From assembly GCF_910589235.1 (NCBI RefSeq), contig NC_060956.1:16896999-16960998 (forward strand): DNA of 64,000 bases. Direction: 5' to 3'. The position numbers and the translations under genes are program-made. This document shows, one piece after another, positions 1-13,752 of the stretch (the stretch's first letter is position 1; every line of letters starts with the position of its first letter). Origin of the DNA: Vespa crabro. Taxonomy: Eukaryota; Arthropoda; Insecta; Hymenoptera; Vespidae. The notes below the pieces were generated by a model. The model was not told the DNA's origin. It did not search any database and saw nothing but the letters and a program-made list of their open reading frames with translations.

Positions 1-2566
1 AGAACAAAAAAAAAAAGAAGAAACATTCATATTTCGACCAACCAAAACTCGATTTATTCACGTTTAACGTTAAACGTTATTCACATTTTGTCGAGCAAAA
101 CCAATGTAAATTGCTAATGATGGTTTGTAAAATCCAAGCTCAATTAGGGCTCGCTCCGAAAAATTTGTTCCTCGTGAAAATTGATCCATTCGCTTATCCG
201 TCACTATATAAATTATAGATGGGTTAATCTCTAGAAGCCTTACGATTCTAATTTACTGCACGCTTTTTCAATAAAGTTATGATCGCAACATTGCGATCTA
301 ATGACCGGAGTAGTGTGCACTGAAACCGCAAACTAAACTGCCTTTTTTTTCTTATTATTAGAACATAAATTAACGATAGATTAGTAGTAAAAGATTAACA
401 TTCTCATTTGCTATGGGCAAGTTTCGATCAAAATTCCCTAGAGAACAAAAAAAATCATAATTTACAATTGGGCACACGCACATGTACTATGTACTATATC
501 GTATAGTCGATAATAACTGGTATGAACGATAGCAAAGTAACCGATAACCGAGTTCAAAACGTGTTCATTTCCCTATTTTCAGTATACTGACAGAAGACCG
601 TTAAACAAACTTTCTCATTTCTATGTGACATAGAGCAAAAGAGAAAACACTAAACCGTTAAACGCTCGTTTTATATACTGGAAGTTTTAAAAGCTTCAAT
701 AAAAAAAAAAATAAAAAATACATTATCGTACTTATAGTAAATTTAACTAATTTTTCGAACAAAAAATAAGTTGCGATATCAAAAACCATTCGCCAAAAGA
801 TAACGAGGCTATCAACGAAGTATCCTTTTGGTTCGAACGAGCTTTTTTTAGTGGCCATGAATTTCGATAGAAGATTTTCTAGATACAATGTTATCTCGAC
901 AATCGATCGTAAACATTTTGGCCTCTCCTGCATAAGATAAAATGAAAAGAAAAAACGTATTATGATTTTTAAACAAACTTTTTTTTTTTTCTTAAAAAAT
1001 CTATCATACGAAAATGCAAACGAGAAATTGTATTGCAAGCAAAATCGAGAAATAATTCAAGAATTAGAAGTAGATGCGTCTGGTAATGTGTTCATTTTAG
1101 ATACGACGTGACGTGAAATCCGAGCGTTAAACGAGCTTCTTTCTTGCATGCTATTTTTCAAATAGCAATTCAAATTCTCGAGACCATGAGAAGTTCTAAG
1201 TATGAAGAAACAAAAAAGTTGAAAGACTTCTTGGTATTCCCTTAAATTTCATGGGAAACGAATGACATTAAATATCAGTCTATAGTAAATCAATATCTTT
1301 AATAATGCTTTAAAAGGTCATTAAAAAAGCTCTAAAACAAATACGAGAGAATAATTATTCAACTTTTTGGACTTGATTAATAAATAAAAATATTTGTTTT
1401 TTAACCTTCATTTTTAACCCTTAAAGATTATCCAATTTCATCCGATTTGAATTATATTTTATTATTATTAAATGTTACTTATAATCGATATAAACAATAA
1501 CTTTTCTATTTTTTATCTAATATTTAATAACAATAAAACATTTAATTGCATTTGTTTGATTTTATTGATTTTGTAAACAGACAAAAAATATAGAGGAATA
1601 ATATTTCACCCTTAAATTCACATTGATAGCATTAATACGATTTCCTTTGATGATAGCTTTTGAGAATTAAATTAAACATGGCGTTTCGAAAGATCGATAT
1701 ATTCACTCGATGTTCTCTTTATTTGGAGAAAAAAATTCTGTAAGAATTTATGTTTATAGGATCGAAATATGTCTTGAATTGAGCCTAATTTGATATAAAA
1801 TCATGAAGGATTGAATGATCTAAGAGAAACAAATCGTCATTCTTTACGATCAATCTCAGTTTTTATCCGCGTCACCACAAACTTACTAAACGTATTCGCA
1901 AAAAGAAAAAATTTATCATGAAAGTTCGATGGGAACGACAAAATTCGTTCACTCTACTTTCAAAATGTTTTATAATTTACCGATCGAAATACATATATAC
2001 AACCATAAATAAAAAAATATGTAAATATGTATATATCTACTTTTTTAATAAAGAAAAAAAAAGTGAATAAAATTTTAATAAGATTTCAATTTTTGCACAG
2101 ATTTTTCGATACTTCAAAAGTTTCCTTCAGAATTTATGAAGCAAGACGTTTTATTTAACGCGTTACAAGTCTAACTGACGTCTCTGTATTATTAGCGCCA
2201 TAAATCGTCGTATACCAGCTCGTTTCTCGGCTATCACAGCTTTCTTGTTTACGAAGTATTAAGTTATTAACTATCCATACTGAGATATACTAATTAAATT
2301 TGAACGTAAATAAGAAAGAAAATTGGCATTTTTCTTTAAGAGAGAAAGAACGAAATTCTTTTTCCTTCATCGTAATAATATTCCATCACAAATACTGATC
2401 GGAATTCGATTTGAAGCATTACTTTGATGCATTCTCTCCTATGTCGTAATAATGCGAGCTTCAAAGGATCTGTTTTTCTGTTACGAGCCAATATTATGTA
2501 CCAACTTGTACATAGCAGACATACATAGTTACAATAGAAATCGATTAATCTCGTTTATCACTGTAC

Positions 2567-2569
<3 letters not shown>
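1..2569. other. AT-rich DNA without recognisable genes
   Basis: The only longer open frame (about 658-1038, - strand) is Phe/Lys-rich and resembles no protein. A perfect 16-bp palindrome occurs at 61-76. Probably intergenic or a large 5' intron of the collagen gene. Confidence 0.5.

Positions 2570-2628
<59 letters not shown>
2570..2628. repeat. (AT)n microsatellite
   Basis: Uninterrupted alternating AT for about 59 bp. Confidence 0.97.
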
Positions 2629-2632
<4 letters not shown>

Positions 2633-4380
2633 TTATACAATTTTTCATAATTCAAACATGATGAAATAACGATGATATGTTTCTCATATAAATTCAACAA
2701 AATTTTAACTTTTGAGAAATTATTTTAAAATACGACTTAATTCGAGGGAAAAATTTCAATTGGAACAATCATTTATCATCTATATGTATCAACGATATTA
2801 ATGAAATTCTATCGAATTTTCCAAAGTCATGAAGACTTTCTATCGATAGTAGTATGCCAATGTCAAATACGTATTTTCTCTGTCGAAAGAAGGATCGTTA
2901 GAAATAACAATAGTAGTTGTTATTTACGAGAAAGAAACAATTCCGTTCGAAATGCCGAGTTGAATTCGTATTTTACAGCACGTTAGACACCACTACCGAA
3001 AATTGTATGTCGATAACATGTAACGAAGCTAATGCTAAATTTTGCCGATATTGGTACAAGTGAGAGGAAGAGGGAATAGCATATTACCTATTCTAAATGT
3101 GATTCCAAGCACGCACGAATCGAACGTGAAACTCATATGTACACGCGTTCATGTGTTGTACGTATGTACAGTTTTGTTTACGAATAAAAAGACCTCCTCC
3201 TTCTAACCTCCTGTTTCTATATCGTCTTTTTGTTCACTCAAATAAATCTATGCAAGTATTTGTATACGCAACTAGAGAATGTATTTAAGTAGCTGCATTT
3301 ATGATGCCATTTAACTTGTGTAAACGTACATATAATATACATATGTGTACATATTTATCCACATGTCTTCTTCTTCAAATCCAATTATTCCCACGTCGTT
3401 TCTTCGTCATTTGTCTTCAAGCTCAATGTCAATCAAGTTCATAACGATTCCTTATCGTATTGAAAATATTTCACAATCACGTTCTCGTAGGGATATTCTT
3501 CTAAAATTAAATATATCGATCTATGAAATGTATTACGAAAAATGTAAACAAAAGTTGTATGGTTTCCTTACGACATCACTTGGACTCGAGAAAAAAGGGT
3601 GAAAAGAAAAAAAAAAGGAAAACAAAGAAAAAGGAAGAAGAAGAAGAAGAAGTTTAACAGGGCAAAGCTAGGAAAAAAAAAATTTTTACATTTGCATTTA
3701 GATACTTCATCAGAATAAATTTCTTGTTTGAAATATATAGCGAATTCGAGAACTGTATAAACTACTCATTTATTGTTCTTTCTGTTTTCGCTGATTCCAA
3801 CATTCTCGTGATGTTGTTATTACAGTTGTTAATAACATCGTGTGTTAATAACGTCCAAATATCGCGATAATCTCATTCTAGTCAGCAAGAATTTCCGAGG
3901 ACTCGAAATATCATAAAATTATATCTTAACGGAATTCTAATTATAATATAATTACATTCGCGACGATACAAAACTAAGACCAAAAGAGTTATTAGAAAAA
4001 GAAAAATATTATAACTGATCCCTTCGAAATAACTCAAAAGCATAACTAAACAAAAATCGATACTTTTAATTGAAACTTTCGAGTTATCGATTGAACTTTT
4101 CATCAAGTGATTATATTAAGAATATTCACTTGGTTTAAATCAAAATAAACGGTAAGTTTACAAAAAAATCTTTAAACATCGAATATAAAAATAGAACTGT
4201 TAAAAATTTCTAGTCCTGCGTGACGATGTCAAATGTCGAGTGATTTTGCCAGTATATAAAATAGAAATACGGATTAATTATAAACCTAATAAAGTAGATC
4301 AATGTACTCGCGCGTTGAAGTGACGTTTGTCAGCAAGTGCAATTAAAACAAAAGTCAACCACGATGCATACGAATGCTTC
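2629..4380. other. No gene seen
   Basis: AT-rich sequence with a purine-rich A/G run near 3600-3655. Open frames here are short and without protein-like character. Confidence 0.5.
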
Positions 4381-4383
4381 TAC

Positions 4384-4420
<37 letters not shown>

Positions 4421-4573
4421 CCTCTCTCCCTCTCTTTCTGCCTCTCCCTCTCTTTCTCCCTCTCCTTTCTCTTTTTCTCTCTCTCTCTCTCTCTTTCTCA
4501 CATACAGACACACGCAGGCACATACACGCGCTTGCACACATACATACATACGCGAGCACACATACATACATAC

Positions 4574-4636
<63 letters not shown>
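4381..4636. repeat. Compound microsatellite: (CT)n, CA/CATA, (AT)n
   Basis: Three tracts abut: pyrimidine CT-rich (4383-4500), CA- and CATA-rich (4501-4578), then pure (AT)n (4580-4636). They generate long false open frames on both strands. Confidence 0.97.
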
Positions 4637-4637
<1 letters not shown>

Positions 4638-5846
4638 TGCGTCAGCACTCCTTTCGCACGATATCTGCTTTGCGCGGCACGCTTTATACACGCAGAAACC
4701 CCTTGTCGTCACGTCAAAACGTCACCACCGTCGATGCTGTCTCTCTGCTGCAATTTACCGCGTGACGACTGTTTTTCCCTGGCCATGACTCGACGTTATG
4801 TTTTATCGTAGTTCATGAAAAAGCAGAGGATCACCGAAGATCGAAGAAAAAATATTAGGAACAAAAAAATATATGCATGACTAAATGGACGAATAGAAAA
4901 ATTTTACGCAATCGACGTAGGACACGTTTAAAGAGAAACATTAATATCAGCAAATATTAAGCTATTTTGGAAAATTACTCGAATAAAAATACAACTTTTT
5001 TTTTCTTAAAAAATAATTATCCATTTTTCTTATTGGATTAATTAGAAATGTGAAGAAAGACTATTAATAGTTGATAAAGCTTATTAAAAAGTAACAAAAA
5101 TTACTTTCTCGATATTATTTTATGTGTAGAGTAATAACTTTTTTCCAAATAATATGCATTAAATAGAATTTATTGAACTATTTTGAGAAAAAACTTGGAG
5201 AATACGATTAATTATACACATCCGGAAGGTTGGAGCTTCATAATTAATTTCCAATCGTACAGTTTAATCTTAAACCGATATTTCCCTTTGAAATTCGTCA
5301 ATTTTTCCATAAGTATATTGGTTTTCGATTATTCTTTTTAAATTAATAGACTATTCATTCAAAAGAAATTATTTTCTTCGATATACAATAAAAAAAAAAT
5401 TTTCATCAATAAGAATATAACAGCTTAAGTTAATTACGAAAATGAAAATACGTAAAATTTAATGCCGTAGATGGTCTTTTAATATCATTCTAGAAGCTCT
5501 TGAAACTGTTCTTTTATAAATTATATAAAATATAACAAAAAAAATTTCGAAAACGTCTGCTAAACTTTAAGATAAAAATAATAGGGAAATTAACAAAAAA
5601 AAAAAAAAAATAAATAAATAAAAATAAAAAAACAAAGAAGATACTGAAATAAGTATGTGTCGTCCTATATGATGACTGGAGAAAATTTTTCAAACCGCAC
5701 ATTAACCGGTCATTATTCTCCGCATAATTTTCGTGCATGTTCGATGATGCGTCGAACTCATCGGCAGATGATTAACGACTTCAACGAAGAAGGCTTAACA
5801 CGTGTTCACCATAAAACACATTGAGAGCAGCGCTTGGATTCCTTCT
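4637..5846. other. No gene seen
   Basis: AT-rich, with an A-run at about 5596-5612. A slightly GC-richer patch lies at 4637-4800, just after the microsatellite. Confidence 0.45.
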
Positions 5847-5958
5847 CTATCTTTCTCTTTTATTCCTTTCCTATCTTTCTCTTTTATTCCTTTCCTATCT
5901 TTCTCTTTTATCTCCATCTCTCTCTCCCTCTTTTATCTCTCTCACTTTCTTTTTTTTA

Positions 5959-5997
<39 letters not shown>

Positions 5998-6164
5998 ATC
6001 TCTGTCTTTTTCCCTCCTTTTCTCTATCTCTTTTTTTCTTTAGATTTTCCTATTTTTCTCTGTCTTTCTTTCTGTACTCTTTTTTTCTACCTGTCTTCCT
6101 TTTCCTTCCTTTCTCTCTTTCTCTCTCTCTCTTTCTCTATTTCTCTTTCTTTCTGTCTGACTGC

Positions 6165-6212
<48 letters not shown>
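5847..6212. repeat. 365-bp pyrimidine tract with a 24-bp minisatellite
   Basis: Almost all C and T on the + strand. It begins with about 2.7 copies of a 24-bp unit (CTATCTTTCTCTTTTATTCC then TTTC) at 5847-5912 and passes into CT repeats and pure (CT)n at 5963-5996 and about 6172-6211. No coding value, although three frames stay open through it. Confidence 0.95.
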
Positions 6213-6215
<3 letters not shown>

Positions 6216-6788
6216 CTCAACTAGCTTGATAAAACTATTGTGCTAAATAATTAAATGTAAGAAAAAATTTGATATATCTAGCACAAAAATATACATATTG
6301 TTCTCGCTCTAATTTTAATATATTCAATCTAGAAGAGTTTTTCACTAATAATACACATTCCGAATAATGAAAAACTATTCAAAAAACAATTGAAAATATG
6401 TCGATAAATTCAACGTCAATAAAACGATCGCTATTTCAAATAATGAACTGAAATATCTTCTTTATAATAAATTATGAAGTTGTCTTATCGGAATCTTATT
6501 TGAAAATTCTTTGAAAACGACAAGAGACAAGTTAAATCATTTTTCTTATTTCCTTATTTTTAGAATTTCCTTCGAAAATATGAATTCCCACAATTTTGTT
6601 ATTATTCCCTTACAAATTCTATGTCTATTTCTATCATATTGCCAACAATAGGAAATAAAAAAAAAAAGAAAAATCCAATACCGATAGAATTCGTTGGTCT
6701 ATCGAAAAATCAATAGAATTTAGAGTAGTGTGATAAGTGCGATGGTATTGGATTACCTATACGTTTCTGAATTTGATACCTAACCCGT

Positions 6789-6821
<33 letters not shown>

Positions 6822-9800
6822 TGAGCCGTTTTAACTTGGTCTCGGTTAACGTTCTCTCCAAACTACCTTTGACCCCAATCGAGCAGTCGAACTCAACACA
6901 CTTAGGGAAGGAAGTTTGCTCGTCATTAAGTGTCTAACCATTTAGGACGCTCCAGGTCTAAAGACATGTCCATAAATAGAAGATAAATATTGATAAGGTG
7001 TAAGCACATGATTGTACGACTAAAAAATGAAAAAGTAAATTTATACATCATTTCATTTTACATATATGAAAGTAAAAGATTTCCTTTTAGGAAAGGGAAC
7101 GTGTAATATATTAGTGTAATAATTTTAACAGCTATCCTCTTTCTCTTTTCAATTTTTTCTCTCTATTCTCGTTTCTCATTCACATTTTCGAAAAACCAAC
7201 GACGTTTCTTATACGACATTTTTGATTTAACCACACTACTCAAAAATCTACTTTAGATTCTTAAAACCTTTCCTTTAAATACCATTTATAAACTCACAAC
7301 AAGATAATAAAATAAACATTTCAACATATAAGTTCCTGAGTTATTTACTGTTCTACTATTCCAAGGCGAAATCATATTGCATTATAGTTACATCTGAACC
7401 CAAAACGTAACATAATAAATAAAGAAACAAAATGTGTGAATTTACACGAAGAAGAAAGAAAGCGACGATTATAGTAACTGTAAAGTTATTCGTTATGAAA
7501 AGGGAAAAATGTAACGAGTGTTTCTATCTGTAATCATAATTAACTTAATTAACAAATAGTAATCAAAGTTATCAAATAATATTCCACTTACTGCATTGCT
7601 GAAATAAATTTTAATAACGAAGAAAATGAAATGATGATTTTCATTCTTTTACCAATAATAAATTTCCCTCTACCTTATTAAATTTGCAATCAGGTTTAAC
7701 GATCGAAACAAGCATTCAATTTGTTAGACAAAAATATTGATTGCTGAAACATAAAATCCTATAAAATTATTACGATCTATTTATTAAATCATCATTAATA
7801 CTTTAATGAAAAATAAAATGGAAGAAACGAAAAATAGAAACTAACATGAGAGGTATTATGACAACAACTAACATTACATTGTAAGTGCACATGTAAGAAA
7901 CCGTGAGTATTTCAGGATTAAAAAGGATAAAAGACAATGACCGGTAGAATTACTATCGTAAAGAGTAGTAGGTAAGGGGTGGATCAGAGTTATGTATCCA
8001 ATAAAAGTTTGGTACCGTAGTGTATAGAAGGAGGGATCGATTTAATGATACCGTAGTTGAAGCAATGAAAAAGAAAGAAAGAGAGAGAGAGAAAGAGAGA
8101 GGGTCAAGAGTTGGCGTCTTTACGCAGCGGTTTACGCGCCTTTATCTTTACGATTACGTTCGCGTAAAATCAGAGTTTAATATAAAGCCCGTGGGATCTT
8201 TTGGAGAAAGGGGAAGGGTCGAGGTATTCTAAAGATCCTTCGTGGTAAAGTCGACGAATAGGATGTAGAAGAAGAGCATGAAGAGAGAAAATGAGAGAGA
8301 AAGAGAGAGAGTGTGAGAAAGAGAGAGAGAGAAAAAGAAGAAACCTAAGCTTTAAGAAGAGCTCGAATGCATAAAGTTAAATACCCGCGGGCATAACTTG
8401 TTCCTCAGTAAGCGAATATTCGTATTAAGCCATCCCTTTCAACCCCCATCATCCTTTCGACACCTTCGATATAACTCTCCTCTTTTTACTGTCATAGCAC
8501 GAAGAAGCCTGCTCTTGGATTTTTCTTTTCTCTCTCTTTCTCTCTCTCTCTATCTCTCCCTCTCTCTCTCTTTCTCTCTTTATTTCTTCGGTATACTTGT
8601 TCCATCTTTCTTTTTTTCGCGACGAAAGAGCGTCATCTTTGGATTTACTACTTCGTTGAAGTCTTAATACCTGAACTCAGAAATACAGTCTGGGGATGGA
8701 CCGAGTGTCGCGACGAAACTATCCAACATTAAGTAAGTCTCGTGTCAAGTTCAGCTTTGACCTGTTTTATGACAGAATGTTTTTCTTCTTCTTCTTCTAC
8801 TTCTACTTCTACTTCTTCTTCTTGTTTAATATCAGAACTTGAGAAAGCGTTAAACGTTATTGGGATAACGTGGAAGAGTTAAGAGGTAATAACGATAGTT
8901 GATATTTAAAGTATACCCTTTTCTTATGAAAACGTATGAAATACTAAAAGTAATTTTGTAAAAGCATGCGAAAAGCGGCCGATTAGCTCAGCTTAATTTT
9001 CATTGCATTAAGCCCGAAAATTATATTGTAAATAATATCGACTTTTTTTTTCATAGACGTTATGCTACATACTGAGAAAATTATTTGCGAGAAACGAAAA
9101 TTATTGAGATAATTATTGAATATTTATTATTTAGAGGGTATTATATATAGAAATTCGAGCTTGGATAATCTTATTGTTAAAAAAACTTCAGAAGGTAAAT
9201 AATATAGGAAAGTTAAGTTGTTGGATGTACATTGTTTAAAGCTTTCCTATCTATGGAAAGCAAGTAGATGAAATACGATAAATAAAAAAAAATATATATA
9301 GCTGAATTAAATAAAGAAAAAATTAAATAAACTAAAATTAGAAGCAAAAATGAACAGCTAGCTCGAAGTTATTACGAGGACAAACAAAATAAAATAAAAA
9401 ATATTCTATCTTCGAATATCTTATCGTTCTTCGATGAATATTCTCTTTTTTTTTCTTTTTCTATTCTGAAAACTACTTTGTCTCTTTTTAAACTTAAATC
9501 AACCATCGGCAAACTCTAAATATGTATGATAAATTTTACGAGGAAAAATTTTAATAAGCATTCTGCAAACAATCCTACAATTAAAATAACAAGAATTTCT
9601 TTGAAAGTAATTCTATAAAATCTTTTATTTAAACATAGGAATCTGTTGGATGCTAATGAAAGTGGGTAAAGAAATTAAAAATATCTAAATAATAATTTTA
9701 CGAAGCAATTTTTTATTAACGCAACTTTTCATATAAATTATTATAAATGCGCATACGATGATAGATATCATTTTTTTTTGTTAAATATGTTAAATATTTA

Positions 9801-10744
9801 CTTAAATGCGATATGTTTCTCGCTAATATTTTATAGATTTGTGGTGAAGTAATACAGTCGATAAATTTCCGAACAATTCTGAAGTGGTAAGTTTTCTAAA
9901 GGACGGGAAAATGTACGAGATAAAGAGAGAGAGAGAGAAAGAGAGAAGGGGAAGACGCACAAATCACCTGTTATCGTTGAAACATCTAGAACAGAGAACC
10001 CGCGGCCATTCGTAACGAAACGAAGGTGCGATTTCGAGGCACTTACAGGACTAAGATAACTTTGTCACCCTGGCGATGCGCTACCGAAGGCGGTTTGGTA
10101 TTTTCCGCAAGCTGTGGCCATATCTGCGGCTGGCGATAAATTTAACCATTTATGAAGATTTATTGTACGATGTAAAACGAATCCATTGAAAGCTGTTTCA
10201 TTTAATGATCGCTTAATAATGATGAGATTTTTAAAGAAATTAAAATAATGTAATAAAATTATTCATTTTTAAAATGTTTTAAGTTACACTTTATAAGAAC
10301 ATTAATCGTTTGATTGTTAAACGAAGAAAACGAAAAACAAAAATTAGAAAAATTAATGCTTTCTGTTCAATGAAATTCTTAATGAAGTAGAATTCTGATA
10401 ACATCTTTCATTTGAAAATGACAAGAGAGTTATATTAAATTAATGAAGATATCAGAGAGGAGAAACATTAATGAAACAAGACTTACAATTAGATCCATAC
10501 ATACAGGTTGTAGTAACGAGTCTGTAGTAACGAGGTCCTGATGTTTACTGAAGGTCCTTACACTTCGGTGTTCTACCGACTGACTACCACATTACAGTGT
10601 GTAAACTAAAACAAAGCAAACTTACCTCGGTCAAGTTGTTTGCAATAATGTTCATCTAATGAGCTGTCCTTCCTTACATTGACTATTTATATTTTCATAT
10701 TTATTCTAAGCCAATACTTGATACATATATTTTAATCTTTTTTT

Positions 10745-10783
<39 letters not shown>

Positions 10784-11140
10784 ATAGATGAATAATAAAT
10801 GAATATTTATCATGAACGTACGTATATTTCACTTTAAAATGTGAAACAAATTTTTAATGGAAGAGAATTAATGAATAAAAGTTAAATGAAATGCATAAGA
10901 CTAATTCTGCGAAAAAAAAGACGATAAATCGGTAATACGATTTACGTGTAAAGCACAATTACCTCCTTTAAAGATACTAATTATTTGTATCGGACAAATA
11001 TTTCTACTGAAAAGCAAAGGGATGAAACTACCCATGTCTTGTGCCAATGGTAAATAAGTACCCAATATCGTTGAAGCATCAAAAAGTCGATGATAGAACC
11101 GAGGTTTTAGATGGGAAAAAAGAGAGAAAGGAAGAAAAAG
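6213..11140. other. No gene seen; short CT/GA tracts and a GC-richer patch
   Basis: CT tract at 6789-6816, GA tracts near 8070-8102 and 8284-8335, CT near 8530-8580, CTT/CTA triplets near 8787-8822, GA near 9924-9950, (AT)n at 10749-10780. A GC-richer patch at about 10000-10140 stands out. No frame resembles a protein. Confidence 0.45.
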
Positions 11141-11149
11141 GAAAAAGAA

Positions 11150-11191
<42 letters not shown>

Positions 11192-12969
11192 AATGAAAGA
11201 ACGAAAAAGTCGGTGATCCTCGAACGGATTGTCGCGTTTCTAAAGCATGAAAGAGAAGAGAAATAGTGGAAGGAGTTGTTGATGGTGGTGGGAGAAGTGT
11301 GAATGAGAGTGGAAGGGAAAAAAATGACGATGGCTTCTGCAAGCTCATTACCTCCTTTAGAATCGTGAAACTGGAAATGGTATCAGCATCGATCGATGAA
11401 AAGTAGAAACCGGTTCTCATTATCAGCATCGACGAGAGTTTTCCGGTAGCTGGTGCTGGCACTTGGAAAGAAAAGTGGGTAAATAGAGGTCGGAGATGAT
11501 ATAAAGGGACGAAGGGCGCGACTTGCTTGCTAAAAGAAGAATACAATTCGAAGATGAAGGAACGTCGAAAAGAAGAGACCGAATCGAAAAAGAAGAATAA
11601 GATAAAAAAGAAGAAGAAGAAAAAGAAGAAGAAAAAGAAGATGAAGAAAAAGTGCTAGATAGCAACTGTGTTTGTATGTGATATAGAAAGAAAGAGAGAG
11701 AAAAAGACAGTGAAAGAGAGAAAGAGATATCGAGAGTGAAAGAGTGAGAGAAAAAGATAGAGAGGAGGGAAGACCGAGAGGACTAACTTTATTTCGAGCT
11801 CAGTCGATACGAATCGCTACCGAATGCTTTTTCATTTTCTCTCCTTTCCGCCTTTGTGCCGGGCTACGCGTTCTCGTTAATTAGAACCGCTGCAGTGACT
11901 TTCCGGTACTCTGATACCACCCTTTTTCTTCGACGAAACGACAATACTTTTCACGTCTTCGGGACGAGCCAGATCTATTGTTCCAACGGATAACGTGCTG
12001 CGTTCTTCTTCTCCTCCTCTTCCCTTCTCCTCCTTCCTTTTCGTACCTCTCGAACGAGAAAATCCAGTGAATTCTAAGAGCCAGAGAGAATTGGCTGGAC
12101 TGTGGAAAGAAACATAAAGAGAAATTGATAACGTTCTTCCCCTAAAACGAAAACGATCTAACCCTTCTTTTCTTTCTCATCCTTTTACTCTTCTTTTTGA
12201 CTACTCGTTGACGTTTATTAATCGTACTTCAACACTATTCTAGTACCTTCACTTCGTTCGTTTTATCTTTGAAAATATGAATTTTATTATTTCACTTTAA
12301 ACGTATTGTATATATAATAATAGTAAGAGGAATAAGTAAGATAATTTTTTTTATTAAATATTTATCGATATCGTTATTTTAAATATTAAACACTTTTATT
12401 TTATTTTAATATATCTATATATTATATATTTCTTTCGTAATCTATTATATCTATTTCTAATTATATCTATTTCGTAATTTCTTTTAAAAGAAATAGACTG
12501 AAACAGAAAGAAATAAATAATAACAAATATTATTTTAACCAGATCAAATTGTACCTCGTTAATTACACAATGCATTCAGTGATATACTGAATGTGTATAA
12601 ACCTTGCAAGATGCTTTAGGAATACACTCGAGGTTAGAGATCCTCGCCCAAGATTACATCTTCTTGGTCAATCTCCGGTGTACCGGAAGGGCCAATCATA
12701 GATATGTATGTACGCATACAAGTCGAGATGCAGAACGCTAGTTAGCAGGTAGTTATACAAAAGCAGTCCTTCAGTGTTAAACTACCAAAGAGACAAAGCG
12801 TTAAATTACACGTATAAATCGGCATCAAAACGCAAACAGAAATCTCTCGTCGATATTTTAGAGACTTTTTCGTTTAAATCGACTTACGAAAAACCAATGA
12901 AATTTTTTGTTCACTTCCTTGATAACGAGTCAATGTTTTTTTCTCTTGTTATTTTATATATATATATAT

Positions 12970-13002
<33 letters not shown>

Positions 13003-13716
13003 CAAATAGAATCGTAATTACACTGCCACGTTCAAATTAAAATAATTGCATATTTTTACAAAGAAATTCAAAATAGACCGATTAAATGATAGATTTCAAA
13101 TATTTGTTAGTCATAAGTCTTATATAACTGTTCTTTATTAATATGTAAAATTAAGATTTACATGCTAATTTTAAAATATCAATTACAATTCTATAAAATA
13201 TTTGCGTTTATATAACTTTCTTGTAATAACTTTTCTAACCCGATATTAAAATCAACTTAAATAATACAAAAATAGTTAATAAGTTCAATCAAGATATTGC
13301 ATGAGGTCGAAGATCCTCGTGAAATCTATACTTAGATTCGTCGGAAAAAAACTTGAAAAAATTTTACATTGTTAAATTTTCCTTTTCATTCTACCAAAAG
13401 AATGTTAATATAACGTGGCTGGTTTTCTGAGAGAGCCATTGTCTTCCTGTCCATTTTTGAAAACCAAATACATATATATATATATATATAGTAACCATTG
13501 AGTTTTAGAGAATCGAGAAATGAAACTCAAGTCGGTATCGTCAATAGCTTTTCTGAATACGTTCCATTGTTGTTTTGATGTCAGTCATATCTATGTAACA
13601 TCGCTATTACATTGCTATTAAGCAGTAGTTCTCGCAAAACAGCGAAATACTGGAAGATGGAGGAAATGTAAAAATCTCTGCTGGACCGTTTTCCACGTTC
13701 TATTCCACGAGACCAC

Positions 13717-13752
<36 letters not shown>

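Noticed and set aside
4327..4811. Long overlapping open frames on both strands
   Set aside because: They are translations of CT, CA and AT microsatellites, giving Ser/Leu, His/Thr and Tyr/Ile repeats. No unique protein sequence.
5802..6246. 140-codon frames rich in Ser, Leu and Phe
   Set aside because: All three + frames stay open because the tract is pure pyrimidine; not coding.
8690..8745. Short + frame MDRVSRRNYPTLSK ending at a GTAAGT-like donor
   Set aside because: Could be a first exon, but 14 residues and one splice motif are too little evidence and no compatible next exon was found.
8970..9030. GATTAGCTCAGCTTAA, resembling a tRNA A box
   Set aside because: No matching B box (GGTTCGANTCC type), acceptor stem or anticodon arm could be built nearby.
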